Positions 6,150 through 15,258 of a stretch of 27,125 nucleotides of DNA are shown here, in pieces. The stretch lies in contig JAWWBX010000018.1 of assembly GCA_033720735.1 (NCBI GenBank), positions 1 to 27,125 of the forward strand. Direction: 5' to 3'. This DNA is from B8-G4 sp033720735 (GTDB taxonomy: Bacteria; Bacteroidota; Bacteroidia; Chitinophagales; Saprospiraceae). The notes below the pieces were generated by a model. The model saw nothing but the letters and a program-made list of their open reading frames with translations, did no database searches and was not told the origin of the DNA. Position 1 is the first letter of the stretch. Every line of letters starts with the position of its first letter. A program made the translations under genes and the position numbers.

Positions 6150-7700
6150 GTGAACAAAGAGTTGATTATCAATGCGACACCGTCGAAGGTGGAAATCGCA
6201 TTGCTCGAGGATTCGCGCCTGGTGGAACTGCACCAGCAGCGCACCAAGTCCAATTTTTCCGTTGGGGATATCTTCCTCGGACGGATCCGCAAACTCATGC
6301 CCGGGCTCAACGCGGCATTTGTAGACATCGGCCACCGCAAGGACGCATTCCTGCACTACACCGATCTGGGACCCAAGCTCAGGTCGTTGCTCAAGTTTAC
6401 CGACCAGTCGATGAAGGGACGCCAGTCGGACCCGATGCTCGATCAGTTCCAGTTTGAACCGGAGATCATCAAGACGGGAAAGATCGACCAGGTGCTGGAC
6501 AGACGCCAGCCCATCCTGGTGCAGATCCTGAAGGAGCCCATCTCCACCAAGGGGCCACGGCTAAGCTGCGAGATCACCATCCCCGGCCGGTTTATGGTGC
6601 TCACGCCATTCTCCAACGTCATCGCCATTTCGAAGAAGATCTCCAATGCAGACGAGCGGCAGCGTCTCAATGTGCTGATCAGCAGCATCCGCCCGAAAAA
6701 CTTCGGGATTATCGTGCGTACGGCTGCAGAGGGCAAAAAGGTGGCAGACCTGCACGAAGAGATGCGTGGGCTGGCCGACAAGTGGAGAGAACTGCACCGG
6801 CAGCTGGTGCAGCAGCATCATCCTCAGAAACTGCTGAGTGAGGTGGACAAGACCTCGTCGATCCTGCGGGATGTCCTCAACGAGTCGTTCAACAAGATCG
6901 TGGTCAACGACCGCGCGATGTATCAAAACGTCAAATCCTTCCTGACGAATGTAGCACCCGATCAGGCCGACATTGCACAGCTCCACCGGTCGCGCCGGCC
7001 GGTCTTCGACGCCCACGGTGTTTCACGCCAGATCAAGGCGTCGTTTGGCAAGACCGCGACCCTGCGCAGCGGGGCGTACATCGTCATCGAATCGACCGAG
7101 GCCATGCATGTCATTGATGTCAACAGCGGGCCGAAGATGCAGCGGCGTGACCAGGAGTCCTCCGCACTCGCCGTCAATCTCGAAGCAGCCGAGGAGATCG
7201 CACGCCAGATGCGCCTGCGTGACATTGGCGGACTGATCATCATCGATTTTATCGACATGCGCAATGGTGAGCACAAGACCAAGTTGCTGAAAGCGATGCG
7301 CAGCTACATGAAGAAGGACAGGGCACAACACACGATCCTGCCGCTGAGCAAATTCGGTCTGATGCAGATCACCCGCCAGCGCGTCAAGCCGGAAGTCAAG
7401 ATCGACACCGCCGAGACGTGCCCGACTTGCGAAGGCTCCGGATTGGTCAATCCGACCATCCTGCTCACCGATGCGATCGAACGTGACCTGGAATACATCC
7501 TCAATTCACGACCCAAAGTGAAACTGCGGCTCGAGACCCATCCTTTTGTTTACGCCTACCTCCGCAAGGGGTTGCCCAGCATCCAGCACAAGTGGTACCT
7601 GCGCTACAATCACTGGATCAAACTGGGCGAAAACGATGACCTCGGCCTCACGGGCTACAAGTTTTACGACGCCAATAACGATGAGATCCGGCTGAAATAA
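6150..7700 (+). CDS. rng: Ribonuclease E/G (Rne/Rng family)
   Basis: This is an endoribonuclease for rRNA maturation and mRNA decay in the cytoplasm. The 516-residue product has the RNase G layout. An S1 RNA-binding domain occupies about residues 37-125, with an insertion near 80-115 typical of Bacteroidota members. The DNase I-like catalytic domain has VIDVNSG (Asp323) and IIIDFIDM (Asp366), the expected metal-binding aspartates. The zinc-link motif CPTC is at 424-427, followed by the small-domain tail. There is no long degradosome scaffold, so it is RNase G-like rather than RNase E-like. It starts with GTG at 6150; no upstream in-frame ATG fits. About 200 nt separate it from the COX24-like peptide, so it may have its own promoter. 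Confidence 0.95.
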   Translation: MNKELIINATPSKVEIALLEDSRLVELHQQRTKSNFSVGDIFLGRIRKLMPGLNAAFVDIGHRKDAFLHYTDLGPKLRSLLKFTDQSMKGRQSDPMLDQFQFEPEIIKTGKIDQVLDRRQPILVQILKEPISTKGPRLSCEITIPGRFMVLTPFSNVIAISKKISNADERQRLNVLISSIRPKNFGIIVRTAAEGKKVADLHEEMRGLADKWRELHRQLVQQHHPQKLLSEVDKTSSILRDVLNESFNKIVVNDRAMYQNVKSFLTNVAPDQADIAQLHRSRRPVFDAHGVSRQIKASFGKTATLRSGAYIVIESTEAMHVIDVNSGPKMQRRDQESSALAVNLEAAEEIARQMRLRDIGGLIIIDFIDMRNGEHKTKLLKAMRSYMKKDRAQHTILPLSKFGLMQITRQRVKPEVKIDTAETCPTCEGSGLVNPTILLTDAIERDLEYILNSRPKVKLRLETHPFVYAYLRKGLPSIQHKWYLRYNHWIKLGENDDLGLTGYKFYDANNDEIRLK

Positions 7701-7734
7701 CCGCAACCCTCCGGTAGCGTCTTATCTTGGATGG

Positions 7735-8790
7735 ATGCCCAAGCCACACATCCTGTACGCTGTGCTGAACTGGGGACTGGGGCACGCCACGCGCTCGGTT
7801 CCGGTGATCAAGCGATGCTTGCTGCTTGGCTATGATGTTACCCTGGCGTCCGACGGGTTTCCGCGAAAATTTTTGAGGAAAGAGTTCCCCCGGTTGACCG
7901 TTGCCGAGCTGCCGACATATGACGTGTCCTATGGGCATGGTGTTCTGCGGCACCATGCCTGGAAGTTGTTTGTTGCGGTGCAGACAGCGACACGCCGCGA
8001 GCACGAGGCGGTGACCAGGCTGCACGAAGAGTATCGGTTTGATGCAGTCATCAGCGACAATCGGTACGGGTGCTTCCTGCCGGGCATCCCGTCTGCGCTG
8101 ATCACCCATCAACTGCGGATCGTCGGCTCAAATTTCCTGGGGAATCAAATCGGCACGCGTGCGATCGGCCGGTGGACCAAGCCGTTTGACTATCTGTGGG
8201 TTCCGGACCATAGCGACCGGCTGCTCAGCGGACGGATGTCGGCGTTGAATGATGAGCGCATCAGGTGGATTGGCCCGCTCTCGGACCTCCTTGAAGTAGA
8301 CACCCCCCGTCCCCATCGCGTAGCTTGCATTCTTTCAGGTCCCGAACCACATCGCACGGAGTTGGAGCAATTGCTGCTGCCACAACTGATCGCGACGGGT
8401 TTGGAGGTGATCCTGGTGCGTGGGGTGGACGGTCCGAACACTGTTCGGATGAAGAAGAACGTCAAGATCGTGGACCATCTCAATCGAGCCGGGATCGCGG
8501 GACTCCTGTCATTGGCAGGCGTGGTGATCTGCCGACCCGGTTACAGCAGTGTGATGGACCTGCACAAGATCGCCCGGCAGGCGATCCTGATCCCGACACC
8601 CGGGCAACCTGAACAGGAATACCTCGCCGCGCATCTCCAGGGATTCCCCTACTTCGATATCCAGGAGCAAGACAAGCTGGATATCCGCGGCGGATTGAAG
8701 AGGTTGCGTGAAGTCAAACAACGTCCTCCCAATGTACCAGGATCTCCACTTGCGATCACCTCTGCCTTGCGCGAGTTGACGGGTTCCTAA
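7735..8790 (+). CDS. MurG-like (GT-B) glycosyltransferase family protein
   Basis: The 351-residue product has the MurG-like GT-B pattern. The N-terminal Rossmann half carries NWGLGHATRS (about 12-21), the acceptor-side G-loop. The C-terminal half has RPGYSSVMDL (about 267-276) and TPGQPEQEYLA (about 288-298), which match the nucleotide-sugar-binding loop and the motif after it in UDP-GlcNAc-using enzymes. Length is typical. It is not MurG itself: it lacks clear MurG context and aligns only by these loops. Acceptor and donor are unknown; cell-surface polysaccharide or glycolipid synthesis is likely. The 3' end overlaps the convergent pth by 4 bp (CTAA shared by both stop codons). Confidence 0.8.
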   Translation: MPKPHILYAVLNWGLGHATRSVPVIKRCLLLGYDVTLASDGFPRKFLRKEFPRLTVAELPTYDVSYGHGVLRHHAWKLFVAVQTATRREHEAVTRLHEEYRFDAVISDNRYGCFLPGIPSALITHQLRIVGSNFLGNQIGTRAIGRWTKPFDYLWVPDHSDRLLSGRMSALNDERIRWIGPLSDLLEVDTPRPHRVACILSGPEPHRTELEQLLLPQLIATGLEVILVRGVDGPNTVRMKKNVKIVDHLNRAGIAGLLSLAGVVICRPGYSSVMDLHKIARQAILIPTPGQPEQEYLAAHLQGFPYFDIQEQDKLDIRGGLKRLREVKQRPPNVPGSPLAITSALRELTGS

Positions 8791-9395
8791 CCGTTGTGCA
8801 GGTTCATGGCCTCCCGCAGGCCACGCGAGGCAAAGTCGTACACCGCCTCGCAGGCTTTGCCGATCATGTCGGGCAACTCGGCCAGCTCCTGATCGGACCA
8901 GGGACCGAGCACGAAGTCGACATGCTGCCCCTTGGGGGCATTACCAATACCGATCCGCAGACGGGCGTAGTCGCTGCCGATCATCTGGTTGATGTCCTTG
9001 AGACCGTTGTGACCGCCGTCGCTGCCTTTCCCCCGCAACCGGAACTGCCCGAACTCAAGGTTCATGTCATCGACGACGACCAGCAGGTTCCGCTTGCTGA
9101 TCTTCTTTTTCTGCAGCCAGTAGCGCACGGCCTTGCCGCTGCGATTGACATAGGTGGAGGGTTTGAGCAGCACAAAGGTGCGTCCCTTGAACCGGAACTC
9201 ACTCAGATCACCCAGCTGCTCATGTTTGAAGGTCACCTCGTGTTTGGCGGCCAGCGCGTCGATGACGTCAAAGCCGATATTGTGACGGGTGCCGTCGTAT
9301 TCAGCGCCCATGTTGCCGATGCCGGTGATCAGGTACTTCATAGGATCAGGTTCCTCTGCTTGCCGGGAAAACCATCGTTTCAGGAATCCAAACAT
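8787..9395 (-). CDS. pth: Peptidyl-tRNA hydrolase
   Basis: The enzyme cleaves peptidyl-tRNA released from stalled ribosomes, recycling tRNA. The 202-residue product shows YLITGIGNMGAEYDGTRHNIGFD, containing the catalytic His in TRHNIGF, KPSTYVNRSGKAV, the VVDDMNLEFG metal-like aspartates, and GGHNGLKDI with the conserved Asn. The core begins at MKYLITGIGN (ATG 9341). I chose ATG 9395 because it adds an 18-residue basic and acidic leader of a kind I recall in related Bacteroidota and lies 21 nt after a good -7 box. The core-only start is possible. The stop overlaps the convergent glycosyltransferase. Confidence 0.95.
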   Translation of the reverse strand: MFGFLKRWFSRQAEEPDPMKYLITGIGNMGAEYDGTRHNIGFDVIDALAAKHEVTFKHEQLGDLSEFRFKGRTFVLLKPSTYVNRSGKAVRYWLQKKKISKRNLLVVVDDMNLEFGQFRLRGKGSDGGHNGLKDINQMIGSDYARLRIGIGNAPKGQHVDFVLGPWSDQELAELPDMIGKACEAVYDFASRGLREAMNLHNG

Positions 9396-9416
9396 TGCCT
9401 CTGAGCATTGCGCGGG

Positions 9417-9424
9417 CAAAGATA
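9417..9424 (-). promoter_or_regulatory. -7 promoter element for pth
   Basis: The minus strand reads TATCTTTG, an exact TAnnTTTG match, 21 nt before the ATG at 9395. No TTG is seen in the expected place. Confidence 0.5.
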
Positions 9425-9440
9425 GGCGATTCCCTTCTGC

Positions 9441-10286
9441 TCAGTATTCTTCCCTGACCCCCTGCAGATCCCGCAGGTACACCGGGCCTGAAGATACCTT
9501 ACCGGGTGTCGCCAGATCAGCAATGCGCACCGTGATGGGTCGCGTGTAGTCAAACAAATAGTAGGTGTGTACCACCCTGTTGGTCAGGTCGTACACATTG
9601 GAGTACACTGTTTTGACCTGCTCGCCATCCTGATGCGTCGCGTCGAGGATCTCGCGAAACAGCTGCTCGGTGATCTGATCGGCAGACTCCAGCCGCTCGT
9701 GCGCCTGATCGTATCGTGCGCAAGTGTAGTTGCCGGTTTCCAGATGCGAAAGATGAAAATTGGTGATGACCGCAAAGCGCTCCTCAGGCTCGCGTCGTCG
9801 CACGACACCATTCGCATGCACCACCGCATAGTCCCCGGTTTTGTCGGCGATGACCACCTGCGCCGACCGGATAAACGGGATAAAGAACTGATCCAGGTAC
9901 TGCAGGGCCTCTTCCACGCTTGCACATCGCTTCAACATGTGTTTGAAGATCTGCGTCTTGGCGGCCTTGCGCCCTTCCCGCATTTGCGGATCGAGCGGGA
10001 TCTTGTCGATGTAGGTCCCGTCAAAAAACAAGCCTTCTGTGTTCATGCCACCCTGCCCAAATGTTCCGTTGCCGCGAAACCCGAACAACAATGCGCCATA
10101 CCGGTCATCTTTTCCCGGCTCTTCATACCAGTACTTGGCGTCATACTTCAGCCAGTCCTCGTTGTTGCCAACAAGGACCCGATCTCCATCCCAGCCGATA
10201 ATTACGGTACAGGCGTGGGACAGGTTGATCCCGACTGCAACCATACAACCGGTCAGAAAAGCGATGAGTTGTTTCGATGTCTTCAT
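9441..10286 (-). CDS. Secreted Ntn-type linear-amide hydrolase (C45/C59-like)
   Basis: The 281-residue product has a signal peptide (about residues 1-25) cleaved at SHA|C, which would expose Cys26 as the N-terminal nucleophile, as in choloylglycine hydrolase and acyl-CoA:6-APA-acyltransferase-like Ntn enzymes. The next residues, CTVIIGWDGDRVLVGNNEDW, and GGMNTEGLFFDG are family hallmarks. Later NFHLSHLETG and the C-terminal strands complete the fold. Likely substrates are small acyl amides in the periplasm; the actual one is unknown. The start is the ATG at 10286, one nt after the alcohol dehydrogenase stop, so the pair is co-translated. A lipobox was considered, but leucine is not at the required position. 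Confidence 0.8.
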   Translation of the reverse strand: MKTSKQLIAFLTGCMVAVGINLSHACTVIIGWDGDRVLVGNNEDWLKYDAKYWYEEPGKDDRYGALLFGFRGNGTFGQGGMNTEGLFFDGTYIDKIPLDPQMREGRKAAKTQIFKHMLKRCASVEEALQYLDQFFIPFIRSAQVVIADKTGDYAVVHANGVVRRREPEERFAVITNFHLSHLETGNYTCARYDQAHERLESADQITEQLFREILDATHQDGEQVKTVYSNVYDLTNRVVHTYYLFDYTRPITVRIADLATPGKVSSGPVYLRDLQGVREEY

Positions 10287-10287
10287 C

Positions 10288-11331
10288 TCAATCAAAATGC
10301 GTAATGACGGCAATACCTTGTGGCGGCTGGATATCCATCGACTGCAAGATCCTGATCCCTTCTGAAAGTGACAAGGTATCACTGATCAGCTGACCGACAT
10401 CCAGGTGTTTTGCAGCAATGAGTTGAAACATGTCTGGATAACGATGGGCTTGAATGCCGTGGCTCCCCACGATCTCGATCTCGTCGGCGATGACACGGGC
10501 CATCGGGATGGTTGGGTAACGATGATCACCCTCCATCAATCCCACCTGTATGTGTCTTCCGCGCTTGCGTACGCTCAGGATCCCGTCGGCGACCAGCTGT
10601 GGATGCCCGAGCGCGTCGATAGCTGCATGAGCTCCACCATTGGTGATTTCTGCGACGGCCTCCGGAAGAGACGATACCTCGGTGCTGTTGATCACCGCAG
10701 CGGCACCGAGTTGTTCGGCAAGATCCAGTTTCGTTTGGTCAATATCGACCGCAATGGTACGGATGTCGAGCGCATGGGCAAGCTGGAGGGCAGACAGGCC
10801 CACCCCGCCACATCCGAGCACCAGGAGCCAGTCTCCGGGCCGCAGGTTGGATTGAGCAGTGACCGCGCGATAGGCAGTGCCAAACCGACACCCCAGACTT
10901 GCCGCCTCCTCAAAGTTCATGGCTTCGGGTAGTCGTACCAGATTGACGTCGGCATGCCGCACCACGACATACTCGGCAAACGAACCCCAGTGCGTGAATC
11001 CCGGCTGGGTCTGATTGGGACAAACTTGCTGGTCGCCGACATGGCACTGCGGACAATCACCACAAGCACAAATAAAGGGAGCGGTCACCCGGTCGCCTGC
11101 CTTCCAATCGTGGACGAGACTTCCGGTTTCCAGTACGATGCCCGCCCATTCGTGGCCGGGCACATGCGGCAGGGTAATGTCAGCGTCGTGTCCCTGCCAT
11201 CCGTACCAGTCGCTTCGGCAGATTCCGGTTGCTCTCACTTCGATCAGTGCGGCATCCTCGGGAACCACGGGGTCGGGGACCTGCCCGATGGTGATGTCTC
11301 CCCCAAAGCGATGGTAAATAGCTGCCTTCAT
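10288..11331 (-). CDS. Zinc-dependent alcohol dehydrogenase family protein
   Basis: This is an MDR-superfamily oxidoreductase of 347 residues that interconverts an alcohol and aldehyde or ketone using NAD(P). The catalytic zinc ligands are Cys38, the GHE motif at 59-61 and the Cys in GCRFGT (about 150). Structural zinc cysteines are at 90, 93, 96 and 104 (C-x2-C-x2-C-x7-C). The coenzyme Rossmann motif is GCGGVG. The start is ATG 11331; longer frames extend into the divergent GH20 gene. It is one nt upstream of the Ntn hydrolase gene and divergent from GH20 across an 87-bp intergenic region. The alcohol substrate cannot be told from sequence. Confidence 0.92.
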   Translation of the reverse strand: MKAAIYHRFGGDITIGQVPDPVVPEDAALIEVRATGICRSDWYGWQGHDADITLPHVPGHEWAGIVLETGSLVHDWKAGDRVTAPFICACGDCPQCHVGDQQVCPNQTQPGFTHWGSFAEYVVVRHADVNLVRLPEAMNFEEAASLGCRFGTAYRAVTAQSNLRPGDWLLVLGCGGVGLSALQLAHALDIRTIAVDIDQTKLDLAEQLGAAAVINSTEVSSLPEAVAEITNGGAHAAIDALGHPQLVADGILSVRKRGRHIQVGLMEGDHRYPTIPMARVIADEIEIVGSHGIQAHRYPDMFQLIAAKHLDVGQLISDTLSLSEGIRILQSMDIQPPQGIAVITHFD

Positions 11332-11418
11332 TCGGGCAAAATAGCCATTCGGGCGGTCTGACACACTTTCAAAGGGTGGCCACCTTGCAAACCGTGATTT
11401 GACTATTTTCCACACCGT
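11332..11418. promoter_or_regulatory. Divergent intergenic region between adh-like and GH20 genes
   Basis: This 87-bp region must carry promoters for both directions. TATTTTC (+, about 11402-11408) is an imperfect match to TAnnTTTG, and CTATTTTG (-, just upstream of 11331) is close as well. Neither box has the usual spacing to its start codon, so I name no exact promoter. Confidence 0.3.
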
Positions 11419-13950
11419 ATGAGAATAGTCGTCCAGACCGCAGTCATGCTTTGCATGATTCACGCGTGTCAGACTGAAACCCCTGACACCAGCGCGACAG
11501 AGATCAGCATCCGCTGGCATCTCGAATCGGTTGATCTGCAGGCATACCAGTCAAGCGCCACTCTGACCATCGCTAACCAGAGTTCAGACACGTTGCGCTC
11601 CGACTGGACACTGTATTATAACCAGTTTGCTTCGTTGAACGCGGCCCGGAGTGACAGCACGTTAGAAGTGGAACACATCACTGGCGACTACCACCGTATT
11701 GCGCCGAGCGCTTCCTTTGCGCCCCTGCCACCGGGTGCAGGACGTGCATTTCGTTTGCGTTATAACGGGATCATGCGCCGGATCAGCGATGCACCACACG
11801 GCATGTACCTGGTGGATGCGGATGGAGACGTGCAGCAGGTTGCTCTTGCAACCAGCGGCGTTGACGCCTCCACGCTGGCGGCACTCAATCCGCCTACGCC
11901 GGCCACGCGCTTCTCCGAGAACGCGATGGTGGACCCCGACGCCTGGGATGCCGGTATCGGGATCATTCCGCGACCCGCCGCCTACGCGGTTGGCCCGGAC
12001 ACACTGCGGCTGGGTGGTACGATCCGCATCAGTTTTGATCCCTATCCCGGATTCGAACCGGAGGCGCGCAAGTTGCAGCAGGCGTTGAAAAGGTACTATG
12101 CGGGTACGGCTGAAGTGATCTTGGACAATACTGGTGGTGAAATACACCTGGCGCGGTCAAGGATGGCGGGTCAGTACGCGGTCGAGGTGAACACGGACGG
12201 AGTCAGGATTGCCGGAGATGCGCCGGCAGATGTGTTTTACGGTATCCAGTCACTGCTCGGGTTGATCCCGCTGAGACACCTCACATCACCTTCAGCCTCA
12301 CTGACCCTGCCGCACTGTAACATCACGGATGCACCACGATTTGCCTATCGCGGACTCCATGTTGACATTGCAAGGAACTTTCACAGCCTGGACAGGCTGA
12401 AGCGGATCGTGGACCAGATGGCTTACTTTAAGCTGAACCGACTGCACCTCACGCTGACCAATGACGAGGGGTGGCGCCTCGAGATCCCAGGTCTCCCCGA
12501 ACTGACAGAGGTCGGGGCCTATCGCGGACACACACTAGACGAGACCACACATCTTTACCCTGCATACGGGTCCGGACCCGATCCTTTTGCCCCGGACAAC
12601 AATGGCTCGGGCTTTTATTCCCGGGAGGAGTATATTGACTTGATCCGCTATGCAGCTGAGCGCTGGGTTCAGATCATTCCCGAGATCGACGTACCGGGGC
12701 ATGCCCGTGCTGCCATCAAGGCAATGCAGGCGCGCGAGCAACGCTTGATGCAGGAGGGCAAGCCTGAGGAGGCCCTCCGGTACCGGCTGCATGATCCACA
12801 GGACACGTCAGTTTATCGATCTGCCCAAAACTACTCTGACAACGTGATCTGTGTGTGCCAGGAATCGACCTACGCATTCATCGAGCATGTCGTGAATGAG
12901 GTGGTAAAGATGCATGACGAAGCAGGCTTACCCCTGCTGGCTATCCACAGCGGTGGCGATGAAGTACCCGTTGGTGTCTGGCAGGGCTCACCGGTCTGCG
13001 CCGCATGGATCTCAAACAAGCGGCTGGCCGGGCCGAATGCGTTGGGTGCCTACTTTCAACAGCGCTTTATTGAGATCCTGCAGCAGCACGGATTGACCGC
13101 CGCAGGGTGGGAGGAGATCGTGCTGGCCATGGACAATAAGGGGCACAACACCACTGAGATCAATGACAGATTTATCGGGCAACCGGTCTTGCCATATGTC
13201 TGGAATGCGGTCTGGGGGTGGGGGCGCGAGGACATGGCGTACCGTCTTGCCAATGCTGGCTACGAGATTGTCATTTGTAATTCCGCGGCACTGTATTTCG
13301 ACCTGGCCTACGACAGGGATCCTCTGGAACGCGGACTGAGTTGGTCAGGCTATGTCGACACCCGCACGGTGTTTGATTTTCTGCCGTTGGACATGTTTGC
13401 CGTGGCGACGGTCGACATGTATGACAATCCCCTCGACCCCGATCATATTGCCGGAATGGAGCGCATTACTCCAGAGGGAGCAGGTCGTGTACAGGGGATC
13501 CAGGGACAGTTGTGGGGCGAAACGATCGTGGATTCGGAGCTGCTCGACTACTATCTCTTTCCCAAAATGCTGGCCCTGGCGGAGCGCGCCTGGGCGGCTG
13601 CTCCTGATTGGCGCAGTCTGCCGACACGTGAGGAGCGCCTCGCCGCTCTGGAACGGGACTGGGCACAGTTTGCCCAAATTGCCGGCCGCCAAGTCCTGCC
13701 GAGGCTGGATGTCTTGTTTGGCGGCGTGGCATACCGCATCCCACTGCCTGGAGCAATCGTCAGGAACGACACATTGCATGCCAATGTCCGCTTTCCGGGC
13801 TTGCAGATCCGTTACACCAGTGATGGTGCACGCCCGTTCGAAGAGTGGAGCATCTATGCCGAGCCGGTAGCCATCGGGACAGACTCCCTTGTTTTGCGCG
13901 CTTTCAATACGACTGGCAGGGCAAGCCGACCGGTCATAGTCAGGCATTAG
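11419..13950 (+). CDS. GH20 beta-N-acetylhexosaminidase (chitobiase-type lipoprotein)
   Basis: The enzyme removes terminal N-acetylglucosamine or N-acetylgalactosamine from glycans such as chitobiose. The 843-residue product has a lipoprotein signal with Cys17, then a chitobiase carbohydrate-binding-like beta domain (about 25-165), a GH20b domain (about 180-305), and the GH20 TIM barrel from about 309. Barrel landmarks are YRGLHVDIARNF, HLTLTNDEGWRLEIPGLPEL, IPEIDVPGHARAAI, and the catalytic Asp514-Glu515 pair in SGGDEVP. A small C-terminal beta domain follows (about 770-843). It faces the adh-like gene and ends 11 nt before the convergent TPR lipoprotein. Outer-membrane or periplasmic location is inferred from the lipobox. 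Confidence 0.95.
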   Translation: MRIVVQTAVMLCMIHACQTETPDTSATEISIRWHLESVDLQAYQSSATLTIANQSSDTLRSDWTLYYNQFASLNAARSDSTLEVEHITGDYHRIAPSASFAPLPPGAGRAFRLRYNGIMRRISDAPHGMYLVDADGDVQQVALATSGVDASTLAALNPPTPATRFSENAMVDPDAWDAGIGIIPRPAAYAVGPDTLRLGGTIRISFDPYPGFEPEARKLQQALKRYYAGTAEVILDNTGGEIHLARSRMAGQYAVEVNTDGVRIAGDAPADVFYGIQSLLGLIPLRHLTSPSASLTLPHCNITDAPRFAYRGLHVDIARNFHSLDRLKRIVDQMAYFKLNRLHLTLTNDEGWRLEIPGLPELTEVGAYRGHTLDETTHLYPAYGSGPDPFAPDNNGSGFYSREEYIDLIRYAAERWVQIIPEIDVPGHARAAIKAMQAREQRLMQEGKPEEALRYRLHDPQDTSVYRSAQNYSDNVICVCQESTYAFIEHVVNEVVKMHDEAGLPLLAIHSGGDEVPVGVWQGSPVCAAWISNKRLAGPNALGAYFQQRFIEILQQHGLTAAGWEEIVLAMDNKGHNTTEINDRFIGQPVLPYVWNAVWGWGREDMAYRLANAGYEIVICNSAALYFDLAYDRDPLERGLSWSGYVDTRTVFDFLPLDMFAVATVDMYDNPLDPDHIAGMERITPEGAGRVQGIQGQLWGETIVDSELLDYYLFPKMLALAERAWAAAPDWRSLPTREERLAALERDWAQFAQIAGRQVLPRLDVLFGGVAYRIPLPGAIVRNDTLHANVRFPGLQIRYTSDGARPFEEWSIYAEPVAIGTDSLVLRAFNTTGRASRPVIVRH

Positions 13951-13961
13951 CGGTGGTCACC

Positions 13962-14450
13962 TCAGTCGCCCAGTTCTGCCAACAGGGCGTCTGCCTGGCT
14001 GGTGAAAGCCGGGCCCTCGAGCTTGCTCAGTTGCTCCAGAGTGCGCCGGGCGAGCACATTGCGCGAGACCTTGATCTGCGCCAAAGCGAGATACCAGAGT
14101 AGCTGCGGACGCATGGCTGGTGAGGCCATTGCCTCGGCCGCTTCCAGAAAGCCGAGGGCGCGTTCATTTTCATCGAGGGCCATTTCGCAGACACCGATAT
14201 AGAAGGAGAGGGTATCGAACCCTACGGTGGTCTGATCGACCTGCAGGAAGAAACTGACTGCGGGCAAGTACTCTTGGGCCCGGTACGCCGCCATACCCTC
14301 TTTAAACAGGAAGTCTCCGGTCTTGATGGAGTCTGGCAACGCCTCGGGCATCGTAAAGTATCGCTCCGCCAGGTCAGGTGATGAGGTACACCGCACCAGT
14401 AACAGTCCGCACAGGCACAGAAGAAGGCCGGTATATCCCAGTGATTTCAC
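13962..14450 (-). CDS. Small TPR-like lipoprotein
   Basis: The 162-residue product begins with a hydrophobic signal ending in LLLVRC, so Cys21 is probably lipidated although Arg just before the cysteine is unusual. The rest is helical with TPR-type spacing: about 45-70 (GDFLFKEGMAAYRAQEYLPA), 78-105 (LSFYIGVCEMALDENERALG) and 115-140. No catalytic motif is seen. It follows the DUF1080 gene by 29 nt and ends the long minus-strand run. It may be an accessory protein of that locus; function unknown. Confidence 0.75.
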   Translation of the reverse strand: MKSLGYTGLLLCLCGLLLVRCTSSPDLAERYFTMPEALPDSIKTGDFLFKEGMAAYRAQEYLPAVSFFLQVDQTTVGFDTLSFYIGVCEMALDENERALGFLEAAEAMASPAMRPQLLWYLALAQIKVSRNVLARRTLEQLSKLEGPAFTSQADALLAELGD

Positions 14451-14479
14451 GACAGGCGAAAATACAATGCAAGTCAGAA

Positions 14480-15256
14480 TCAGCGCGTCCGGATCTTCAA
14501 ATTCCGGAAGCGCACCTCATGACCATGATCCTGAATGCCGATATGCCCGACATTGGCCTGCCCGTAGTTCGGATACTCGTTGAACTTGCTGTTGGCGACC
14601 AACGTGTTCCACTCCGGTGACCGCAGGTGGTATTCGATCATCAGGTGGCCGTTGAGCCAATGCTGCACATGCGTACCCGACTTGCGGATCATCCCGGTAT
14701 TCCACTCGCCCGGAGGCTTGCAATGATCTTCCTCTGCGGCGTGCAGGTCGTAGTTTTCCGCTGTGCGGTGGGTCGGCATCCAGTCGGCACCGAGCATGCT
14801 GGTATAGGTCGGGTTGTCGAGGATCTGATACTCCGGCGCGTTGTGCCAGATCGGTGTGTCATCGACCTCCTGCACCAGGTACAGGATGCCGCTGTTGGCC
14901 GAATCGGTCAGCATGAAATCGAAGGAGAAGACAAAGTCCTGGTACTGCTCCCGCGTGATGATGTCTCCTCCATAGCCTTCTTCTTCCGTACCGGATTTTT
15001 GCACCAACAGCTCACCGTTTTCGACTTTCCAGCCGCGCGCAGGGAAAGAGTCCTGGTTGTAGCCGCGCCATTGTTCCGTCGAGACCCCGTCAAACAGGAG
15101 CATCCAGCCCTGCTGGATCTCTACTTCGGTGAGGGTGTTGTGTATTTCGAGTTGGGTGGAATCGACACTCTCGGTTTCTGCCGGGGTATCATCGCCATCA
15201 GCCCCACAGGCCCAGAGAGCTACGACGAGAATGACGAAAAGAGCATGGATACGCAT
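14480..15256 (-). CDS. DUF1080 lipoprotein (3-keto-glycoside hydrolase/lyase family)
   Basis: The 258-residue product has a lipoprotein signal (LWAC, Cys about 17) and one DUF1080 concanavalin-like domain (PF06439). Members of this family cleave 3-keto-glycosides made by a separate oxidoreductase. Visible landmarks are LLFDGVSTEQWRGYN, NSGILYLV, APEYQILDN, MPTHRTAENYDL, HVQHWLNG and GHIGIQDHG. The start is ATG 15256, 2 nt after the Gfo/Idh/MocA stop; the short frame upstream has no signal peptide. Placement directly behind a Gfo/Idh/MocA gene supports a paired role: oxidise at C3, then cleave. The domain is homologous to the C-terminus of the 1222-aa protein in this operon. Confidence 0.88.
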   Translation of the reverse strand: MRIHALFVILVVALWACGADGDDTPAETESVDSTQLEIHNTLTEVEIQQGWMLLFDGVSTEQWRGYNQDSFPARGWKVENGELLVQKSGTEEEGYGGDIITREQYQDFVFSFDFMLTDSANSGILYLVQEVDDTPIWHNAPEYQILDNPTYTSMLGADWMPTHRTAENYDLHAAEEDHCKPPGEWNTGMIRKSGTHVQHWLNGHLMIEYHLRSPEWNTLVANSKFNEYPNYGQANVGHIGIQDHGHEVRFRNLKIRTR

Positions 15257-15258
15257 GG

